From NCBI GenBank assembly GCA_945902745.1, contig CAMDNE010000002.1, positions 186,001 through 250,000 of the forward strand: 64,000 nt of DNA, given 5' to 3'. The stretch is from Chitinophaga pinensis (GTDB lineage Bacteria; Bacteroidota; Bacteroidia; Flavobacteriales_D; Crocinitomicaceae). The position numbers and the translations under genes were made by a program. This document shows, one piece after another, positions 53,561 through 62,701 of the stretch; the first letter of the stretch is position 1, and each line of letters begins with the position of its first letter. The notes under the pieces are model-generated. The model had not been told where the DNA came from and did not search any database. It saw only the letters and a program-made list of their open reading frames with translations.

Positions 53561-53588
53561 CAAATTTAGCACTTTTTTAAGGGGTCAA
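53561..53588 (-). promoter_or_regulatory. Candidate promoter of glnN
   Basis: TAAATTTG on the minus strand (53561-53568) with TTG (53586-53588) 17 bases upstream, close to consensus; 16 bases before the ATG. Confidence 0.5.
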
Positions 53589-53724
53589 GCTCAAAAAAAC
53601 ATACTTTTTTATCAACAACCCCCTCTTAAAATTAAAAATTCAGAGTTTTTAATTAGTTTTTTAATCAAATCATTAAATTTCTACTATTTGAAAAATTAAT
53701 CTAACTTTATATAAATCATTCTTC

Positions 53725-54279
53725 ATGAAGTTAATTTTAAAGTTTCTTTTCATCCTATTTATCCATTCAAGTTTTGCTCAACAAGACACAATAGTGATTC
53801 TTTATCCGAAGAATCCTGAATTAATGGATGTTAGAGAAAATGACACACTTTTTATTCAAAGCCCGATGGATGGTCAAATTCTTTTTGGAACAATGGCTTT
53901 GCCACTCACATCATCGCAAACTGCTCTTTGGAGTTATTCTGGTTTAAGACTTGAATCCATGGTTGGTTCTGACTGTAATAACCATGATGAAGATAAAATG
54001 TCATCGGATAAAATAGAATCTGTCTGGAAGAATGACTCAACCTGGATATTTTCAACTCAAATCACTTCCAATTGTTGTCACAAATTTTTAGGCGATGCTT
54101 CACTCGAAAAAGATTCTATCATTAACTTGTCTTTTATCGGATACGGTGGTGTTTGCGCATGCAATTGTTGTTTCGGTCTTACTTATACGTTTACAAAGGA
54201 AAATGAAGAATATTTTCAAAATTACAAATGGGTGATGTTAAATGGAGATGAGCAAACTCTTTTTAGGATTAAAGATTAA
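53725..54279 (+). CDS. Exported cysteine-containing protein of unknown function
   Basis: 184 residues with a signal peptide (LKFLFILFIHSSFAQQ). The mature part is beta-rich with several cysteines: SDCNNHDED, SNCCHKFLGD and a GGVCACNCCFGLTYTF cluster. The dense C-x-C-x-CC cluster could form disulfides or bind metal; I do not recognise the family. Its stop TAA shares the TTAA palindrome with the stop of the converging M16 peptidase gene, so no terminator separates them. Confidence 0.7.
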   Translation: MKLILKFLFILFIHSSFAQQDTIVILYPKNPELMDVRENDTLFIQSPMDGQILFGTMALPLTSSQTALWSYSGLRLESMVGSDCNNHDEDKMSSDKIESVWKNDSTWIFSTQITSNCCHKFLGDASLEKDSIINLSFIGYGGVCACNCCFGLTYTFTKENEEYFQNYKWVMLNGDEQTLFRIKD

Positions 54280-55517
54280 TTTTCAATTAAATCAAAAATC
54301 AATTCTGAACAGTTTTCTGGGGCGAAATAAATGTTTGCAATTTCTAATAAATCCTCTGCCGTCAATTTGTCTATTCCATCAAAAATTTCTTGAATGGTAT
54401 CAATTTGATTGAACAACAATAAACTTTTTCCTAAACCTAGCATTAAACCAGAATTACTATCCAAACCTAATGCAAATTGCCCTTTTAATTGCTCCTTTGC
54501 TCTATTTAATTGTAAAACACCCAATTTCTTGGTACGAAGGATTTTAAGTTCTTTATGAATGAGTGCAATTGATCTATTGATGTATTTTTGATCTGTTCCT
54601 AAATAAACACTCCAAAATCCCGTATCAGCATAAGAAGTATAATTTGCTTCTACATTATAGGAATAGCCATACTTCTCTCGGATAGAAAGAGTCAACCTCG
54701 AGTTCAAAGCAGGTCCACCAAGAATATTTGCTAAAAGCACCATTCCTTTTCGATGTTCATCCTTATAATTGGGCGCAATTCCACCAACAATTGCATGAAC
54801 TTGATAATTGGCTTCTTTTGATCTTATTTTAAATGCAGGTAATTTCTGGTATTTTTCAATTAATGGTTGATGATTTCCAATTGGGCAATTTTTAAAATCT
54901 TCTTCTAATATTTTTTCCAATTTATTTTTAGAGATATCCCCTACAAATGAAATCACCATATTATCTGCCGTAAAAAACCGATTGACATAATCAATCAAAT
55001 TTTCCCTTGTAAATCCTTGAACATTTTCTTTTGTGCCTAGAATATTATTACCTAAAGTATGTCCTTTAAATAAATGTGCTTCGAAATCATCAAATATTTT
55101 GTCGCTGGTGCTATCCAAATAGGAATTTATTTCATCGATGATAATATCCTTTTCTTTTTGAATTTCTTTTTGCGGAAAGGTTGAATTCAAGGTAATATCT
55201 GCTAATAATTCAGAAGCCCTTCGAATGTGTTCTTTCGTAAAGGAAGCGTAAACACAGATTTCTTCTTTGGCAGTATAGGCATTTAATTCACCACCTACAG
55301 AATCAAGTCGTGACAAAACGTGAAATGCTTTTCGTTTTTTTGTTCCTTTAAAAATGCAATGTTCTAAAAAATGAGCCAAACCATCTTCTTTGTTTTTTTC
55401 AAAACGAGCACCACCTAAAACCGTTATTCCTAAATGTGCAACTTGCGATGGCGCATGCAAATACACCACACGAATTCCGTTTGAAAGGTTAAAAATAACT
55501 GGTTTTATTTCATACAT
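54276..55517 (-). CDS. M16-family zinc peptidase
   Basis: 413 residues without signal peptide, the length of a two-domain half-unit. Inverted zinc motif HFLEH (H49, E52, H53) and the downstream glutamate in KEKDIIIDEINSYLD are both present, so it should be active. Further family marks: LFKGHTLGNNILGTKENVQGFTREN and GGPALNSRLTLSIREKYGYSYNVEANYTSYADTGFWSVYLGT. Related to mitochondrial processing peptidase/PqqL types; probably cytoplasmic. It lies 3 bases after pdxH in the same transcript. Confidence 0.92.
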   Translation of the reverse strand: MYEIKPVIFNLSNGIRVVYLHAPSQVAHLGITVLGGARFEKNKEDGLAHFLEHCIFKGTKKRKAFHVLSRLDSVGGELNAYTAKEEICVYASFTKEHIRRASELLADITLNSTFPQKEIQKEKDIIIDEINSYLDSTSDKIFDDFEAHLFKGHTLGNNILGTKENVQGFTRENLIDYVNRFFTADNMVISFVGDISKNKLEKILEEDFKNCPIGNHQPLIEKYQKLPAFKIRSKEANYQVHAIVGGIAPNYKDEHRKGMVLLANILGGPALNSRLTLSIREKYGYSYNVEANYTSYADTGFWSVYLGTDQKYINRSIALIHKELKILRTKKLGVLQLNRAKEQLKGQFALGLDSNSGLMLGLGKSLLLFNQIDTIQEIFDGIDKLTAEDLLEIANIYFAPENCSELIFDLIEN

Positions 55518-55520
55518 GGA

Positions 55521-56165
55521 TTAAGGATTCTTTCTGTAGATTTTCCAACTTGAGCCACTCAGTTCAAAAACAATTCTATCATGTAAACGAGAAGGTCTTC
55601 CTTGCCAAAATTCAATTTCTATTGGCCGAATCAAATATCCACCCCAATGTGGTGGTCGTGGAACATCATTTGGATATTTCAAAGCCAACTCATGAACACG
55701 ATCTTCCAATTCTTTTCTAGAAGATAATTTTTCACTTTGATGCGATGCCCAAGCACCAATTTTACTTCCCCACGGACGAGACTGAAAATAAGTATCACTC
55801 ATTTCTTCTGGAACTTTTTCAACGTCACCAATAATTCGAATTTGTCGTTCCAATCCAGGCCAAAAAATCATCGCTTGAACTTTAGGATTTGCCTCAATAT
55901 CTTTTCCTTTAGAACTCGAGTAATTGGTGTAAAAAACTATTCCCTCTGCAATTAATTCTTTTAAATAAACGATTCTAGAATGCGGATAACCATTTAAACC
56001 GATTGTTGAAATTGACATTGCATTGGGTTCAGAAACCTGGCGTTCAATTGCTTCACGCAACCATTTCGAGAGTAAAGAAAAAGGTTCATTCCCAACATGA
56101 TCTTCCAATTTTCCTTGGTCAAATTGATGGTGATCATTTCTAAGAAGATCAAGAAAATTATCCAT
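55521..56165 (-). CDS. pdxH: Pyridoxamine/pyridoxine 5'-phosphate oxidase
   Basis: FMN enzyme that makes pyridoxal 5'-phosphate. 214 residues, normal. Motifs: NAMSISTIGLNGYPHSRIVYLKE, FYTNYSSSKGKDIEANP, SRPWGSKIGAWAS, WGGYLIRPIEIEFWQGRPSRLHDRIVF. It ends NP after SSWKIYRK as usual. Located between DUF4494 (9-base gap) and M16 peptidase (3-base gap). Confidence 0.98.
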   Translation of the reverse strand: MDNFLDLLRNDHHQFDQGKLEDHVGNEPFSLLSKWLREAIERQVSEPNAMSISTIGLNGYPHSRIVYLKELIAEGIVFYTNYSSSKGKDIEANPKVQAMIFWPGLERQIRIIGDVEKVPEEMSDTYFQSRPWGSKIGAWASHQSEKLSSRKELEDRVHELALKYPNDVPRPPHWGGYLIRPIEIEFWQGRPSRLHDRIVFELSGSSWKIYRKNP

Positions 56166-56174
56166 TCTTATTAT

Positions 56175-56795
56175 TTAATCTTCGTCTGAAAAATCGTCTT
56201 CCAATTCTGAATCAGCTTCTTCTGTTTCTTCTTCATCGTTAGCTTCATCTTCAAAATCATCATCTAAATCAGAACCTGGTGCTGAAAAAACTTTTCCTTT
56301 TGGAGCAACATCATCGTTAAAAGCTGTTACATTTTCAATTGGACGTCTTTCAATTTCTCTATCCAAATTTTCCGTGTAAGGAAATATTTCAACAATTGGA
56401 GAAACGATAATCGAAGGAATTTGAAAATCAACCATTAATGTTGATAAACTTTCTTTGATTCGATCAAATGCATCTTTTACCGAGTGTGCAGAAACAAGGA
56501 AATTTTGAGCTACTTTTTTTGCTTTTTCATCATCTGCTGCTTCACTGTCATAAGTGATTTTAACCTTATACCAAACGTCAGCATCGTCGTAAGCAAAAAT
56601 ATCGTGAATTTCTGTTCTTGTAATACCAATGACATTGAATTCACCTTTGATAATACTCCCAAGCTCCTCATAGATGCGTGCTTCTGCATCTGTAAAGGTC
56701 ATTGCTGCTAATAAATATGGTTCAGAAACGCGCTTAAATTGGCCGTTATCTAATTGTTTTGTGTACTTAACTTTTACTGTAAACCAGTTATTCAT
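56175..56795 (-). CDS. DUF4494 protein with acidic tail
   Basis: 206 residues. The DUF4494 domain spans 1-145 (WFTVKVKYTKQLDNGQFKRVSEPYLLAAMTFTDAEARIYEELG, IFAYDDADVWYKVKITYDSE, IIVSPIVEIFPY). The last 40 residues are almost all Asp/Glu with some Ala and Ser, a disordered acidic tail. Cytoplasmic. Found in Bacteroidota with unknown function. It heads a transcript with pdxH and the M16 peptidase. Confidence 0.9.
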   Translation of the reverse strand: MNNWFTVKVKYTKQLDNGQFKRVSEPYLLAAMTFTDAEARIYEELGSIIKGEFNVIGITRTEIHDIFAYDDADVWYKVKITYDSEAADDEKAKKVAQNFLVSAHSVKDAFDRIKESLSTLMVDFQIPSIIVSPIVEIFPYTENLDREIERRPIENVTAFNDDVAPKGKVFSAPGSDLDDDFEDEANDEEETEEADSELEDDFSDED

Positions 56796-56827
56796 AATTC
56801 AATTTTTTGTTGATTCAAAATAGGAAA

Positions 56828-56835
56828 CAAAGATA
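56828..56835 (-). promoter_or_regulatory. Candidate -7 box for the DUF4494-pdxH operon
   Basis: TATCTTTG on the minus strand fits TAnnTTTG, 32 bases before the ATG. Confidence 0.4.
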
Positions 56836-56945
56836 AGCATGAATAATGAAATTCAGATTGAGAATACTCGCAATAAACAGCTATTTTTCAACAGTTTTTC
56901 AAAAGTAATTAAGACCATTACAAAACCCATTACTCTTCGTTACTT

Positions 56946-56990
56946 TAAAAATTCAATGCACTCACTCACAAGTGATTGAGTGAATTTTTA
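56946..56990 (-). terminator. Hairpin terminator of the propeller-like protein gene
   Basis: Arms TAAAAATTCA (56946-56955) and TGAATTTTTA (56981-56990) pair perfectly; inner CTCACTCA/TGATTGAG adds stem with one mismatch and a bulge. The stop codon is within the arm and a T-rich stretch follows on the minus strand. Confidence 0.6.
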
Positions 56991-58067
56991 GTTCTCGAAT
57001 TTTCGTCCATTTTTAAAAACGATATATGAACTATTGAATAACTTAACCAAAACAAGATTCCCATATATTTCATATTCAGAATCCATTTGATTTGTTATTT
57101 CATGAACTTTACCATCAATCAAAGCGCTAACGCCGCCCATAATATTGCGAAAGGCGAATACATTGTTTTTTAGTAAATAATCCTTCGGCGTAAAGTTACA
57201 CACCTGTATTTTAGCATCATTCTGATAGGCATAAACATATGAGTTTTCTCCCCAAATAACGATATCATCCTTCACTTCCCAAAAATTAGCTGAAAAATTT
57301 GAAAGTTGAATTTTTGATCCGTTTTTATACATCATTAAGTTACCATTCAAATCTTCGTAGACAACAAATCCTCGTCCTGCTTTATACTTTTTAATATAGA
57401 ATTGTTCAACATCGAAAAATTGACCATTTTCAAAAACAGCAAAAGTTCTTGTTGTTGGATCATTTAAACATAAAATATCTGTTCCCGCTTGAAATTCAAT
57501 TGCACCGTTCCAAACCCCTAAGTCATAAGTGTCACCATTCCAAAAAACTTTGTAAAAATTCCCATTATCTTTAAATGCAAGTATGTTTTCCCCAATCGCA
57601 ACAGGCATATAAATTCCTTCTATAATGGTGTAAAGTGGATATGTCTTTTTATTCCAATAAACATTTAATGAATTAAATCGGGTATCTTCATAAACAATGA
57701 TACTATCTTTAACTTCATAATTTTGAGCATAATATGTTAAGGTTTGTAATTTCCCAGCGTCCCACATATTTAAGGTGCTGCCAATATTATAACCTAGTAA
57801 ATGATCTGAAACCTGATACTGTAAGTTCATATTGGAAATATCTTTTCTCTCTTTTCCATCATATACTCGAAGATTTCCTTTCGTATCGATATAAGCCACA
57901 AGTTCATCTCCCGCTTTATATTCTTTAATACGCTGAAATTCAATTTGACGAAAATTATCGTTTTCAAAAGACTTGAAATAATAATTAAAATCAATAAAAG
58001 GAACAACATTCTGCCCAAAGAAAAAGGTTGAAATAAAAAGGCTAAAGAAAAGTATCGCGTTTTTCAT
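56988..58067 (-). CDS. Exported repeat protein, propeller-like
   Basis: 359 residues with a signal peptide (AILFFSLFISTFFFGQ). The mature chain consists of about eight repeats of roughly 40 residues with the theme YKAGDELVAYIDTKGNLRVYDGKER, VKDSIIVYEDTRFNSLNVYWNKKTYPL, VGDNILAFKDNGNFYKVFWNGDTYDL and YKAGRGFVVYEDLNGNLMMYKNGSKIQL. The alternation of short strands with G-N-hydrophobic turns suggests a beta-propeller. No catalytic motif. Probably periplasmic or outer membrane; similar proteins are common but uncharacterised in Bacteroidota. Confidence 0.7.
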   Translation of the reverse strand: MKNAILFFSLFISTFFFGQNVVPFIDFNYYFKSFENDNFRQIEFQRIKEYKAGDELVAYIDTKGNLRVYDGKERKDISNMNLQYQVSDHLLGYNIGSTLNMWDAGKLQTLTYYAQNYEVKDSIIVYEDTRFNSLNVYWNKKTYPLYTIIEGIYMPVAIGENILAFKDNGNFYKVFWNGDTYDLGVWNGAIEFQAGTDILCLNDPTTRTFAVFENGQFFDVEQFYIKKYKAGRGFVVYEDLNGNLMMYKNGSKIQLSNFSANFWEVKDDIVIWGENSYVYAYQNDAKIQVCNFTPKDYLLKNNVFAFRNIMGGVSALIDGKVHEITNQMDSEYEIYGNLVLVKLFNSSYIVFKNGRKFEN

Positions 58068-58071
58068 TATT

Positions 58072-58079
58072 CAAAGATA
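58072..58079 (-). promoter_or_regulatory. Candidate -7 box for the propeller-like protein gene
   Basis: TATCTTTG on the minus strand, only 4 bases before the ATG, so the mRNA would be nearly leaderless. A TTTG lies upstream with a 14-base spacer, shorter than usual. Confidence 0.35.
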
Positions 58080-58210
58080 GACAATTTTCAAGCCAAACCG
58101 ATGTACTTGCAAATCAACCCCTAGAACGATTATTAATCCGTACATCCTTTAAGCAACACATATTCAATAAAACTGATTTACTTTGTAATCGATATAAACT
58201 GAAATCATCA

Positions 58211-59677
58211 ATGAAAAAAATCATCGTTACTGGGATATTGGCTTTTGTGGCCCTTGCTACCCAAGCACAAAAAAAGATCGAATATATTGAATACGATCTT
58301 CCAAACGGAATCCATGTAATTATACATGAAGAACATGCAACACCAATTGTTGCTGTTTCGATACTTTACCATGTTGGATCTAAAAATGAGATTGCAGAAA
58401 GAACTGGATTCGCTCACTTTTTTGAACATTTATTATTTGAAGGTTCTACTAATATTGGTCGAGGTGAATACAGTGAACTTGTTGAGAAAAACGGTGGTAC
58501 GTTAAATGCCAACACATCTCAAGATAGAACGTATTATTATGAAATTTTGCCTTCAAATCAATTGGAATTAGGAATTTGGTTGGAAAGTGAAAGATTATTG
58601 CATGCTAAAGTTGACAACACTGGTATTGAAACTCAAAGAAGTGTTGTAAAAGAAGAGAAACGCCAGCGCGTTGACAACCAACCTTACGCTTCATTTATTA
58701 CTGAAATGTTTAAAAGAATGTTTACAGTTCACCCATACAATTGGGTGCCAATCGGAAGTATGGAGCATTTAGATGCTGCGCAAGAAGAAGATTATGTAAA
58801 TTTCTATAAGACATTTTATGTCCCAAGTAATGCTACACTTTCAATTGCTGGAGATTTAAATGTTGAAGAAACAAAAAAATGGATTGAAAAGTATTTTGCT
58901 TCAATGCCTAAAGGTCAAGCAATCAATTTATTTAGAGATTTTGAAAATTTATCTGATGATGATTTCTTTAAACGTTACAGTGTTGCAAAATCAAAATTTG
59001 ATGCGAAAGACTTCATGAATTCAAAAAGTCCAGAAGCGAAAAGATTAATTACTTCTTTTTCTAATAAATCGATTGAAATTCCTCGTCCACAAAAAGATAC
59101 AGAAAAATTAACGGGTGTGATTAAAGATATTGTTTACGATAACATTCAACTACCAGCTATTTTCATGGGTTACAAATTTCCTTCACAAACACATCCTGAT
59201 ACGTATGCTTTGGAAATGATGAATGAAGTTTTGTCTGGTGGAACAAGTTCTAGAATCAATAAAACAATTGTTGAGAAAAAAGAGATGGCAACATTTGCCT
59301 TTTCATTTAATTATGGTCTTGAAGATGCTGGAGTTGGAATTATGGCCGCAGTTGCTGCACAAGGAATCAATTTAGATGATATTCAAAAAGAATTTGACAT
59401 ACAAATTGATATGATGAAAAACGAATTAATTTCTCAAGAAGAATTTGAAAAAGTGCGTAATCAATTTGAAAACAACCTTGTTTCTTCTAATGCATCAATT
59501 GCTGGAGTAGCGGAAAATTTAGCTGATAATCATGTTTATTATGGAACAGCAAGTCGTGTGAATACACAATTGGAGAATTATATGAAAGTTACTCGTGAAG
59601 ACATTCAACGTGTTGCAAAATTGTATTTCACACAAGATGCGCGTGTAATTTTACATTATTTACCAAAAGAGAAATAA
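58211..59677 (+). CDS. Exported M16-family zinc peptidase, active subunit
   Basis: 488 residues with a signal peptide ending near TQAQ (20). The zinc motif HFFEH has H69, E72 and H73, and the third ligand is in the QRSVVKEEKRQRVD region. LVEKNGGTLNANTSQDRTYYYEILP and HPYNWVPIGSMEHLDAA are typical of this Bacteroidota group. The chain carries both halves of an M16 subunit. Directly followed by a second M16-like gene without zinc ligands; the two probably form a heterodimer in the periplasm. Confidence 0.93.
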   Translation: MKKIIVTGILAFVALATQAQKKIEYIEYDLPNGIHVIIHEEHATPIVAVSILYHVGSKNEIAERTGFAHFFEHLLFEGSTNIGRGEYSELVEKNGGTLNANTSQDRTYYYEILPSNQLELGIWLESERLLHAKVDNTGIETQRSVVKEEKRQRVDNQPYASFITEMFKRMFTVHPYNWVPIGSMEHLDAAQEEDYVNFYKTFYVPSNATLSIAGDLNVEETKKWIEKYFASMPKGQAINLFRDFENLSDDDFFKRYSVAKSKFDAKDFMNSKSPEAKRLITSFSNKSIEIPRPQKDTEKLTGVIKDIVYDNIQLPAIFMGYKFPSQTHPDTYALEMMNEVLSGGTSSRINKTIVEKKEMATFAFSFNYGLEDAGVGIMAAVAAQGINLDDIQKEFDIQIDMMKNELISQEEFEKVRNQFENNLVSSNASIAGVAENLADNHVYYGTASRVNTQLENYMKVTREDIQRVAKLYFTQDARVILHYLPKEK

Positions 59678-59722
59678 ACTTGACTTCAAAAAAACAATTT
59701 GACAGTTAATAAATTAAGAAAT

Positions 59723-61804
59723 ATGAAAAAGTTAATTATAATAGCAGGGCTTATTTTACCATCATTATTGTTTGGTCAATTAGATCGTTCAATTAGGCCG
59801 ACACCTGCAAAGGCTCCAACAATTAATATCAAAGATTCAGAAGTTTTTACAACAGCAAATGGAATTACAGTAATTCTTTCTGAAAATCATAAATTACCGC
59901 GTGTATCTTTCGCTTTATCAATGGGTTCAGATCCACGAATTGAAGGAACAAAAGCTGGAATGTCTGATATGTCAGGTTCATTGATTCTTTCGGGAACAAC
60001 AAACAGAACAAAAGATCAATTGGACAATGAGAAAGATTACATCGGTGCTTCAATCAATGCAAGTAAATCTGCTATCTCACTTTCATGTTTAACAAAACAC
60101 ATCGACAAAGGTTTAACATTAATGTCAGATGTTTTGATGAATGCGAACTTTCCTGAATCGGAATTTGAACGAATTAAAAAACAAAATGAGTCAGGATTAT
60201 TATCTGCAAAGTCAGATCCTGGAACAATGGCTCAAAATGCTGAATCAAAAGTAAACTTTCCAAATCATCCATATGGTGAAGTGATGACAGAAGCTACTTT
60301 AGCAAATATCACGAGAGAGGATGTTGTTAATTACTACAAATCAACGTTTACGCCAAAAGGAAGTTATTTAGTTATTGTTGGAGATATTTCAAAAGCGCAA
60401 GCTACTAAACTTGTTGAGCAATATTTTTCAAAATGGACAGGCGTTGAACCATACAAAATGGAAAGTGGTGACGGAGAATTTAACAAAGGAAATCGTGTGA
60501 TTTTCGTTAAGAAACCAGGAGCTGTTCAATCTGTTGTTCAAGTCTCATTCCCAATGAAAATTAGAACTGGCGAACCAAATCAACTTCCATTAAACGTTTT
60601 AAATGGAATTCTTGGTGGCGGTGGTTTTGGAACACGTTTGATGCAAAACTTGCGTGAGGATAAAGCATATACATATGGATGTTATTCATCATTAAATGTT
60701 ACAGAAGATGGTTCTTGGATGTCTATAGGCGGGAACTTTAGAAACGACATTACAGATTCTGCCATCACTCAAATTTTATTTGAAGTTGATAATATCGCCA
60801 ATGGTTATGTGAAAGATGATGAAATAAATTTGACTAAGTCTTCAATGGCTGGTGGTTTTGCACGTTCTCTAGAAAGTCCACAAACAATTGCACGATTTGC
60901 ATTGAACATTATCAAAAACAACCTTGCTAAGGATTATTATCAAACTTATTTAAAACGATTGGAAGCAATCAACAAAGAAGATGTCCTTACGATGGCACAA
61001 ACATATTTTACAGCAAAGAACTGTAATATCGTTGTTGTTGGAAATGAAGAAATCGTTGAAAGATTGAAACAATTTGATGCTGACGGAAAGATTGACTTCT
61101 TGGATGCGTACGGCGAACCAGTGAAAGACGTGAAAAAAGCGGATATAACAAAAGAGGAATTAATCACAAAATATGTTCTTGCTGTTACGCAAACAACTTC
61201 TATAAAGGCTGCTCAAAAGAAAATGAAGAAAATCAAATCGTATGAGGAAAAAACAGATTTATCAATGTCACAGGTTCCTTTCCCTTTGAAATCAACTAAA
61301 GTTTGGGTTTCTCCAAGTACCGAAGCACAAAAATTGGAAGGACAAGGCATGGTTTTTCAAAAGTCATTTTTTGATGGAACAGCAGGTTCATCAACCAATA
61401 TGCAAACTGGAAAAAAAGATCTTTCTGCTGAAGAAATAGCTTCAAAGAAAAAAGCATTTGGACTTTTTCCTGAGATGAATTATGCAACATCAGGCATGAC
61501 TTATGAAATCGTAGGAATTGAATCGTTAAATGGAACAGATGTTTATGTTTTAAAATTGAACGATGGGTCAACAGAATCTTTTGATTATTATGACACGAAA
61601 ACTTTTATGAAAGTGAAATCACTATCCATCAATAAAGATGGTGAAGAAGTTACAGAATCAACTTCGTTATTCAGTGAATATAAAGATGTTAATGGTTTAT
61701 TATTCCCACATACTGTAACAATTTCTATGGGAGAAATGGCTTTCTCAGGTGTTGTTACTTCAATTGTAGTAAATGGTAAAATAGATTTGAGTATTTACAA
61801 ATAA
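59723..61804 (+). CDS. Exported M16-like partner subunit with extra C-terminal domain, zinc ligands absent
   Basis: 693 residues from ATG 59723, which opens a signal peptide (LIIIAGLILPSLLFGQ); a TTG 24 bases earlier is less likely. The M16 fold is clear (FTTANGITVILSENHKLPRVSFALSMGSDPRIEG, ILGGGGFGTRLMQNLREDKAYTYGCYSSL), but the HxxEH site reads AGMSDMSG, so it is not a protease by itself. The C-terminal 200 residues add a beta-rich LolA/outer-membrane-sorting-like domain (ATSGMTYEIVGIESLNGTDVYVLKL). It lies 45 bases after the active subunit. Substrates unknown. Confidence 0.92.
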   Translation: MKKLIIIAGLILPSLLFGQLDRSIRPTPAKAPTINIKDSEVFTTANGITVILSENHKLPRVSFALSMGSDPRIEGTKAGMSDMSGSLILSGTTNRTKDQLDNEKDYIGASINASKSAISLSCLTKHIDKGLTLMSDVLMNANFPESEFERIKKQNESGLLSAKSDPGTMAQNAESKVNFPNHPYGEVMTEATLANITREDVVNYYKSTFTPKGSYLVIVGDISKAQATKLVEQYFSKWTGVEPYKMESGDGEFNKGNRVIFVKKPGAVQSVVQVSFPMKIRTGEPNQLPLNVLNGILGGGGFGTRLMQNLREDKAYTYGCYSSLNVTEDGSWMSIGGNFRNDITDSAITQILFEVDNIANGYVKDDEINLTKSSMAGGFARSLESPQTIARFALNIIKNNLAKDYYQTYLKRLEAINKEDVLTMAQTYFTAKNCNIVVVGNEEIVERLKQFDADGKIDFLDAYGEPVKDVKKADITKEELITKYVLAVTQTTSIKAAQKKMKKIKSYEEKTDLSMSQVPFPLKSTKVWVSPSTEAQKLEGQGMVFQKSFFDGTAGSSTNMQTGKKDLSAEEIASKKKAFGLFPEMNYATSGMTYEIVGIESLNGTDVYVLKLNDGSTESFDYYDTKTFMKVKSLSINKDGEEVTESTSLFSEYKDVNGLLFPHTVTISMGEMAFSGVVTSIVVNGKIDLSIYK

Positions 61805-61824
61805 TACGAGCTTAAATATTTTTA

Positions 61825-61856
61825 AAAGCGTTCATTTTTTATGAACGCTTTTTTTT
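61825..61856 (+). terminator. Rho-independent terminator after the M16 pair
   Basis: AAAGCGTTCAT (61825-61835), a short T loop, ATGAACGCTTT and a T-run; ends the two-gene M16 transcript. Confidence 0.93.
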
Positions 61857-61890
61857 GTAACCTACACTTGATAATACCGTATTATTAAAT

Positions 61891-62697
61891 GTGAAAAAGG
61901 TTTTTTTATTTTATTTTATTTTGACTTTACCAATTGCGATTTTCTCTCAAACGAAAATCAAATCATTTTATTTTGAAAATGATCAAAGCATTCCTACACC
62001 CTATTCTCAAAATCAACTTGAATTGTTTAAACAATCCTTAATCAAGGAAGAGGTTGTTATTTTAGAAATTTATTCCTACACTGATTCTCTTGGTTCAAAT
62101 TCATACAATAGTGTCCTAGCGGAAAAAAGATTAACATATATTGCAACTCAACTTAATTTAATCGATAATTCTTTCATACAATTAAAACCGTATGGTCTTA
62201 CTTATAAATATGATGTTAAAGATTTTAAAAGTTGGAGACGAGTAGATATTTATTATGAACTTTTAGTTTATCAAGATTCAGTTGTAACTGAAAATCAGGT
62301 TGAAGAAGTGAGTCCGATGAATGACTACAATCCAATTGACGAAGCGATTAAAGATGCATTACCATTTATTCTTAACATTTCTTTTAAAGAAGGAACGGCT
62401 AAAATTGAGTTGAATAGTTTTGTCGAAATAAAAAAATTAGCAGATTATCTAAACACTCATCCAGCTGCTCGAAACATTGTTATTCGTGGTCATGTATGCT
62501 GTGGTAACAATATGTACATCTCAAGAAACCGAGCAAAAGCCGTATACAAGGAATTACGGAAAATGGGGGTTGAAAAATCAAGATTAAGTTATAAAGGAAT
62601 GTCGAATAAAGATCCTTTGGTTTTTCCAGAGAAAACAAATGCCGACAGACAAAAAAACAGACGCGTTGATATTGTTTTCAACACAATAAATTTATAG
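61891..62697 (+). CDS. Exported protein with two OmpA-like domains (paralogue 1)
   Basis: 268 residues from GTG 61891, with a signal peptide (VFLFYFILTLPIAIFSQ). Residues 25-125 look like a first OmpA/peptidoglycan-binding-like fold (FYFENDQSIPTPYSQNQLELF, IYSYTDSLGSNSYNSVLAEKRL, YDVKDFKSWRRVDIYYE). The second, 155-268, is a clearer OmpA domain (FKEGTAKIELNSFVEIKKLADYLNTHP, VIRGHVCC, SRNRAKAVYKELRKMGVEKSRLSYKGMSN, DRQKNRRVDIVF). No barrel precedes, so it is probably periplasmic. A paralogue follows after 4 bases. Confidence 0.85.
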   Translation: MKKVFLFYFILTLPIAIFSQTKIKSFYFENDQSIPTPYSQNQLELFKQSLIKEEVVILEIYSYTDSLGSNSYNSVLAEKRLTYIATQLNLIDNSFIQLKPYGLTYKYDVKDFKSWRRVDIYYELLVYQDSVVTENQVEEVSPMNDYNPIDEAIKDALPFILNISFKEGTAKIELNSFVEIKKLADYLNTHPAARNIVIRGHVCCGNNMYISRNRAKAVYKELRKMGVEKSRLSYKGMSNKDPLVFPEKTNADRQKNRRVDIVFNTINL

Positions 62698-62701
62698 TTC
62701 A

